From Rhodospirillales bacterium (GTDB lineage: Bacteria; Pseudomonadota; Alphaproteobacteria; ATCC43930; CGMCC-115725), in contig JAQGID010000069.1 of NCBI GenBank assembly GCA_028291405.1, positions 1 to 64,000 on the forward strand: a stretch of DNA of 64,000 bases, in the 5' to 3' direction. This document shows, piece after piece, positions 59,848 to 64,000 of this stretch. The translations under genes were made by a program, and so were the position numbers. The notes under the pieces are model-generated. The model saw nothing but the letters and a program-made list of their open reading frames with translations, was not told the DNA's origin and ran no database searches. Positions within the stretch are counted from its first letter, which is position 1. The number at the start of each line of letters is the position of its first letter.

Positions 59848-60747
59848 TCAGCCGATGTCGCCGAGCGGGCGGTAGGAGGAGTTGATCGACCGGCGTGTCA
59901 GCCGATAAAGACCTTCGCAATGCTGCCGGAAGAAGAACGAGCTGCGCGTCTTCAGCGCCCGCAGCCGCGCCTCGACATAGGCCGGCAGCGCGGCACGGCC
60001 GTGCGCGACGGCGATCCGCCGGACCTCGTCGATCGTGCGGAGGAATTCCCGGTTGGAGACGCCCTCGTGCGTCATGTGCCCGAGGATCGCCGGATCGTAG
60101 ACGCCGACTCCGCCGGCCTTATGGAGCCGGAGGAACCAGTCGTATTCCATCGCATGATGATAGCGCGGCGAGAACAGACCGATCCGCTCGAAGGCGGCGC
60201 GGCGCGCGAGGACGGTCGGATGATTGAGGCTCGGCATGCGCAACGGCAGCTTGCGGGCGTAGTCGGGATCGCCGAGATAGCGGAAGCTCGGCACGCCGGC
60301 CTCGTAGAAGATGAGATCGCCGTAGACGAAATCGGCGCCGCTGCGGTCGAGCGCCGCGACGCCGCGCTCGATCTGGTCGGGCGAGAGCCAGTCATCGGCG
60401 TTGAGGAACTGGATCATCGTGCCGCGCGCCAGCGCGACGCCCTTGTTGAACGCGTCGGAAATGCCGCGGTCCGTCTTGCTGATCGAGAAATCGCTGGGTC
60501 TGAGGCGGCTCTTCAGCAGGGCGACGGTGCCGTCCGACGAGCCGCCGTCGACGACGATATGCTCGATGCTCTGGAAGGTCTGGCGGTGGACGCTGTCGAT
60601 CGTCCGCGCCAGCGTCGCGGCGGCGTTCAGCGCGACGGTGATGACGCTGACGAGCGGCCGGCGCTCGGCGGGGAAAGGCCCGCGGCGGCGCGCCAGCTCG
60701 CGATAATCGGCGAGCGACGGCGGCGATTGCTTCTCATCATGCGGCAT
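59848..60747 (-). CDS. GT2-family glycosyltransferase
   Basis: The 299-residue protein has a GT-A core typical of WcaA-like enzymes: VSVITVALNAAATLARTIDSVHRQTFQSIEHIVVDGGSSDGTV, and QFLNADDWLSPDQIE with the D-D metal site. The YDWFLRLHKAGGVGVYDPAILGHM region follows. GAGG six bases before 60747 sets the start; an ATG at 60759 that overlaps the flippase stop is an alternative. It probably adds a sugar early in repeat-unit assembly. Confidence 0.9.
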   Translation of the reverse strand: MPHDEKQSPPSLADYRELARRRGPFPAERRPLVSVITVALNAAATLARTIDSVHRQTFQSIEHIVVDGGSSDGTVALLKSRLRPSDFSISKTDRGISDAFNKGVALARGTMIQFLNADDWLSPDQIERGVAALDRSGADFVYGDLIFYEAGVPSFRYLGDPDYARKLPLRMPSLNHPTVLARRAAFERIGLFSPRYHHAMEYDWFLRLHKAGGVGVYDPAILGHMTHEGVSNREFLRTIDEVRRIAVAHGRAALPAYVEARLRALKTRSSFFFRQHCEGLYRLTRRSINSSYRPLGDIG

Positions 60748-60755
60748 GGCGGCCC

Positions 60756-62234
60756 TCATCGGACGTCGGGAGTGCGGGCGACCCGGACGACGGCGCCCGA
60801 GCGGAGCAGCCGCGCGCCGAGCCCCGGCAGCAGAGCGAGCGCAGCCGCCGCGTAGGAGACCGCGCCGACGGCGACGGCGGAGGCGAGAAGCGAGGGCAGG
60901 CCGAGCGTCGTGCCGAGCATTCGGCACCAGCTCAGCACGACCAGCGCCATCAGCGCGGCGGCAGCCCCGAACGGCGCCACGCGGCGCAGGATGGCGGCGC
61001 CGATACGGTAGCCGTTCCGCTCGAGGAGGATGAGATAGGTGACGCAGGCGGCGGCCTCGCGCAGCGCGATCGTCGCCACGACGCCGGCCAGACCGAAGGG
61101 CACGACGACGCAGAGCGCCAGGGCGAGGGCGATCGTCGAGCCGAGCGTCAGGCTCGTCCGCCACGCCATCTCGCCGCGCGCGAAGACCGCCGCGTCGAGG
61201 CAGGTCAGCACGGTCCAGGCGACGCCGATCCCGGCGGCGATCTGGATGATCGGGATCGCCGCCGCCCAATGCGGGCCGAAGAAGATCGGCACCATGATCG
61301 GGGCGACGACGGCGAGGCCGACGAAGCACGGCACGCCGATTGCGACGGTGATCTGCAGCACGTCGACGAGCGCCTCGGCGACGCCGCCGATGCTCTGCAG
61401 CCGCGCGAGATAGGGGATCGAGACCTGGCTGATCGAGCGCGCCGTCAGCCAGCTCATCATCTCCGTCATGCGCCAGGCCATGGTCAGGATGCCGAGCGCC
61501 TCGGCGCCCAACGTCGCACCGACCGCGACGCGCGGCAGCTGCTGATCGACGAAGATCAGCCCCTTGACCGAGACCGCGTGGCGCGCGAAGCCCGCGACGT
61601 CGCGGAGGTGGCGGCGGCGGAAAGCGACGCCGGGCCGCCGACCCGCGAGCCAGGAGAGGCACAAGGCCTGAGTCGACCACTGACCGATGTTCATCCCGAC
61701 GAGGCTCCAGACGCCATAGCCGCCGAAGGCCATCGTCAGTCCGACGCCTCCCGCGACGCAGGCGGAGCCGAGCGATACCGCCGCCAGGCAACGATATCGC
61801 GTCGCCCGCTGCAGCATGCTGCTCGAGACGCCGGCGACGCCGTAGAGGATCGGAAGAACGGCAAGGCCGAGCAGCAGCGGCGCGAGCGCCGGCTCGTCGT
61901 AAAAACGCGCGAGCGCCGCGCCGCCGAAGACCATCACAGCGGTGAAGACCGCCGCCGCAGTCACCTGCAGCCAGAACACCGCATTGACATGGCCGGGCTC
62001 GAGCTTCTCGGCGCGGACGATGTAGCCGGCGGTGCCGTCGAAGACGACGGTATAGGCGAGCGCCGTCACGACATTGGTCATCCCGACGAGGCCGTAGGCT
62101 TTCGGACCCAATTGCCGGGCCAGCAGCATGTAGACGAGGAAGCTGACGATCTGGCACGCCCAGTTTCCGGCGGACGTCCAGGCGACGGATTTCGCCAGCC
62201 GCATCGTTAGGCTCGTGGTGGGGGCCGAGGTCAT
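60756..62234 (-). CDS. Wzx-like polysaccharide flippase
   Basis: The 492-residue membrane protein has about 14 hydrophobic segments and the Polysacc_synt/MATE-like N-terminus (SVAWTSAGNWACQIVSFLVYMLLARQLGPKAYGLVGMTNVVTALAYTVVFDG). It moves lipid-linked repeat units across the inner membrane for polymerisation. Its ATG overlaps the stop of the upstream GT4 gene (ATGA), and the next GT2 gene follows nine bases later. This fits the Wzx/Wzy-dependent route suggested by the rest of the locus. Confidence 0.9.
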   Translation of the reverse strand: MTSAPTTSLTMRLAKSVAWTSAGNWACQIVSFLVYMLLARQLGPKAYGLVGMTNVVTALAYTVVFDGTAGYIVRAEKLEPGHVNAVFWLQVTAAAVFTAVMVFGGAALARFYDEPALAPLLLGLAVLPILYGVAGVSSSMLQRATRYRCLAAVSLGSACVAGGVGLTMAFGGYGVWSLVGMNIGQWSTQALCLSWLAGRRPGVAFRRRHLRDVAGFARHAVSVKGLIFVDQQLPRVAVGATLGAEALGILTMAWRMTEMMSWLTARSISQVSIPYLARLQSIGGVAEALVDVLQITVAIGVPCFVGLAVVAPIMVPIFFGPHWAAAIPIIQIAAGIGVAWTVLTCLDAAVFARGEMAWRTSLTLGSTIALALALCVVVPFGLAGVVATIALREAAACVTYLILLERNGYRIGAAILRRVAPFGAAAALMALVVLSWCRMLGTTLGLPSLLASAVAVGAVSYAAAALALLPGLGARLLRSGAVVRVARTPDVR

Positions 62235-63409
62235 CAGCCCGTCCGCACGGCGATGGGCTCGGCGACCGGCGCATAGGGGCCGGGGCCGACCCGCCGGCCG
62301 AAATAGACCTGCTCGATCTCGGCGAGCATCTCGTCGGGGGAGAGATAGTCGGAGGCGTCACGCGCATTCGTCGACATCGTCCCTTGCATGCCGGGGCGTT
62401 GCAGGATCTCGAGCGTCGCGGCGGCGAAGCCATCGACGTCCTCCAGCTCGACGAGGAAGCCGTTGAACCCGTGGCGCACGACCTCATGCGCCGTGCCGAC
62501 CCGCGTGCAGACAACGGGCACGCCGCAATAGAGCGCCTCCATCGGCGTCATCGCGAAAGAATCGTAGCGGCTCGGCGAGAGCAGGACCTCGAAATTATGA
62601 TAGTACTCGCGGGCGGCCCGCCACCCCAGCCACCGCACCATCGCCGCGACGTCGCACGACTCCGCAAGCTCGAGAAGCCTGGCACGCTCGCTGCCTTCGC
62701 CGATCATGATGAGATAGGCATCCGGCTCGGCCGCGCTGATCGTCGCCATCGCACGGATGGCGATGTCCGGGCCCTTCTGTGGCTCGAGCCGGCCGACGAA
62801 GCCGATAAGCTTGGCATTGCGCGGCAGACCAAGCTCGCTCCGCAGATCGCTGTCGAAGCGGAAATCGTCGGTGGTGAGGCAATTCGGGACGATCACCAGC
62901 CGGTCCTCCGGAATCCCGATGACGGTCCTGGCATGATCGAACTCGGCGATGCCGAGGCAGATGACCCGGTTCGTGACGCGCGCGAGGGTCCGCTCGATCC
63001 GGCGATAGACGCCGAGCATCCGCGGCGAGAACTCGTTCGTCGCCATCGTCGCGAAGGCATGCGGCGTATAGACGACGCCCGCCGTGCTCATGGGCGCGAC
63101 CATTCGAGCCAGCGCGCCGGCCTTCGAGCTATGGGCGTGAATGATGTCGAAAGGGCCCTGTTCGCGGAGATAGTTGACGATCGTCGCCAAGGATCCGGCG
63201 TCGCTCATGCTCGGCGAGCGGGTCATCGGCACCGGCCGCGCGACGACCGTGCCTTGCGTCTCGAACTCCTCGACGAGGGCCGGGTCGGCGCGCAGCGGCG
63301 AGTACAGTACATGGAGCTCGTGACCGCGTTCGGCGAGACCATGGGCAAGCGACGTCACGTGCCGGCCGACGCCGGCGGCGAGCGGTTCGCAAACATGCAG
63401 GAGTTTCAC
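62234..63409 (-). CDS. GT4-family glycosyltransferase
   Basis: The 391-residue GT-B protein starts at a GTG (63409) and reads MKLLHVCEPLAAGVGRHVTSLAHGLAERGHELHVLYSP, the G-G-x-x-R/H acceptor loop of GT4 enzymes. The C-terminal domain has IGFVGRLEPQKGPDIAIRAMA and VLLSPSRYDSFAMTPMEALYCGVPVVCTRVGTA with the donor-binding E motif. It lies between the flippase and the priming transferase genes and may add the second sugar. Confidence 0.9.
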   Translation of the reverse strand: MKLLHVCEPLAAGVGRHVTSLAHGLAERGHELHVLYSPLRADPALVEEFETQGTVVARPVPMTRSPSMSDAGSLATIVNYLREQGPFDIIHAHSSKAGALARMVAPMSTAGVVYTPHAFATMATNEFSPRMLGVYRRIERTLARVTNRVICLGIAEFDHARTVIGIPEDRLVIVPNCLTTDDFRFDSDLRSELGLPRNAKLIGFVGRLEPQKGPDIAIRAMATISAAEPDAYLIMIGEGSERARLLELAESCDVAAMVRWLGWRAAREYYHNFEVLLSPSRYDSFAMTPMEALYCGVPVVCTRVGTAHEVVRHGFNGFLVELEDVDGFAAATLEILQRPGMQGTMSTNARDASDYLSPDEMLAEIEQVYFGRRVGPGPYAPVAEPIAVRTG

Positions 63410-63446
63410 GGCAGCCCCCTTCCTTGCAGCTGTGCTCGGCGAGCCG

Positions 63447-64000
63447 TCAATAGGCGCCGCTGCCGCGGACGACCGCGCCGATCGTCTTGACGAGGATCAG
63501 GAGATCCCGCCGCAGGCTCCAATTGCCGACGTAGAGGCTGTCGAGCTCGGTGCGGCGGGCGTAGGGAACGAGGCCGCGGCGCGTCACCTGCCACAGGCCG
63601 GTGAGGCCGGGGCGGCAGCGCAGATAGTCATGAAAGCGCTCGCCGTACCGTTGGACCTCCGCCGCGGTGATCGGCCGCGGCCCGACGAGGCTCATGTCGC
63701 CGCGCAGGACGTTGAAGAGCTGCGGCAGCTCATCAAGGCTCGTCCGCCGCAGGAAGCCGCCGACCTTCGTAATGCGCGGATCGTTGCGCAGCTTGTGGAA
63801 TTGCCGCCACTCGGCCGCCGCCGATGGATTGGTCGCCAGATGATCGCGGAGCAGCTGATCGCCGTCCACGGTCATCGTGCGGAATTTCAGGCAGGAAAAC
63901 TCCCGGTTGCCGGCGCCGATCCGTCTTTGACGGAAGAGCACGGTCCCGCCGCCCTCGAGCCGCAGCAGCAGGGCGATGCACGAGAGCAGCGGCAGGAGGA
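63447..64000 (-). CDS. Undecaprenyl-phosphate sugar-1-phosphate transferase (5' partial)
   Basis: At least 184 residues are visible; the frame runs off the window end, so the N-terminus is missing. The core of bacterial sugar transferases is complete: a membrane segment ([28 protein letters not shown]), KFRTM, the catalytic/basic [38 protein letters not shown], and [11 protein letters not shown]. It primes synthesis by putting the first sugar-phosphate on the lipid carrier. WcaJ/ExoY-type proteins differ mainly in the missing N-terminus. Confidence 0.92.
   Translation of the reverse strand, partial: LLPLLSCIALLLRLEGGGTVLFRQRRIGAGNREFSCLKFRTMTVDGDQLLRDHLATNPSAAAEWRQFHKLRNDPRITKVGGFLRRTSLDELPQLFNVLRGDMSLVGPRPITAAEVQRYGERFHDYLRCRPGLTGLWQVTRRGLVPYARRTELDSLYVGNWSLRRDLLILVKTIGAVVRGSGAY

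Overview
The window is high-GC DNA with tightly packed, often overlapping genes. It is almost certainly chromosomal sequence from an alphaproteobacterium of the Hyphomicrobiales/Rhodospirillales type. The clues are an NrsF-family anti-sigma factor, a RutR-type regulator with PreTA dihydropyrimidine dehydrogenase, many NMT1/SsuA-type and BMP-type ABC importers, a Zur-like operator with alphaproteobacterial core sequence, and a genome-dispersed palindrome of the kind common in Bradyrhizobium-like genomes. The genus cannot be set from the sequence alone. No rRNA, tRNA, CRISPR array, integrase or insertion sequence was seen.

Layout. 1-4.4 kb: the end of an ECF sigma factor, its NrsF-like anti-sigma factor, a DDN-like nitroreductase, then a Tat-exported thiamine-diphosphate (ThDP) enzyme directly followed by a secreted dihaem cytochrome c. 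4.4-11.4 kb (minus strand): an Ogt methyltransferase, a Gfo/Idh/MocA oxidoreductase, a DUF6481 protein, an ACMSD-like amidohydrolase, and an ABC importer operon with two permeases and two paralogous binding proteins but no ATPase. 11.6-13.8 kb: a large secreted protein with a haem c site. 13.8-18.9 kb (minus): a six-gene metal-uptake operon (DUF2946 protein, TonB-dependent receptor, ExbB, ExbD, TonB, small Tat/CxxC protein) behind a Zur-like operator. 19-20.2 kb: a flavin-dependent monooxygenase of the acyl-CoA dehydrogenase fold.

20.3-32.9 kb: hemC and a complete reductive pyrimidine degradation locus. It holds dihydropyrimidinase, an omega-amino acid aminotransferase, a RutR-like repressor, PreT, PreA, an N-carbamoyl-beta-amino acid amidohydrolase and a four-gene ABC importer. 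Both divergent promoter regions carry RutR-like palindromes, so the repressor, the enzymes and the importer look like one regulon. 32.9-39.3 kb: small proteins, a UbiE-like methyltransferase, a luciferase-like monooxygenase, a LysE exporter and an FMO-like flavoprotein. 39.3-40.3 kb: a gene-free kilobase with at least seven inverted repeats. 40.3-47.1 kb: a plus-strand operon with a 2-oxoglutarate/Fe(II) oxygenase, a VOC protein, a BMP-type nucleoside/nucleobase importer and a cysteine hydrolase, possibly a second base-scavenging route.

47.1-64 kb (minus): two more non-haem iron oxygenases and a small lipoprotein, then an exopolysaccharide locus. The locus encodes an FkbM methyltransferase, several glycosyltransferases (including a tandem GT4 pair), a Wzy-like polymerase, a second methyltransferase, a Wzc-like co-polymerase fused to a tyrosine kinase, a Wzx-like flippase and, cut by the window end, a priming sugar transferase. 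A short remnant of a sugar-nucleotide epimerase lies beside one glycosyltransferase.

The least understood items are the exported ThDP enzyme/dihaem cytochrome pair, the Zur-like metal-uptake operon with its small terminal protein, and the oxygenase-VOC-BMP importer-hydrolase operon.
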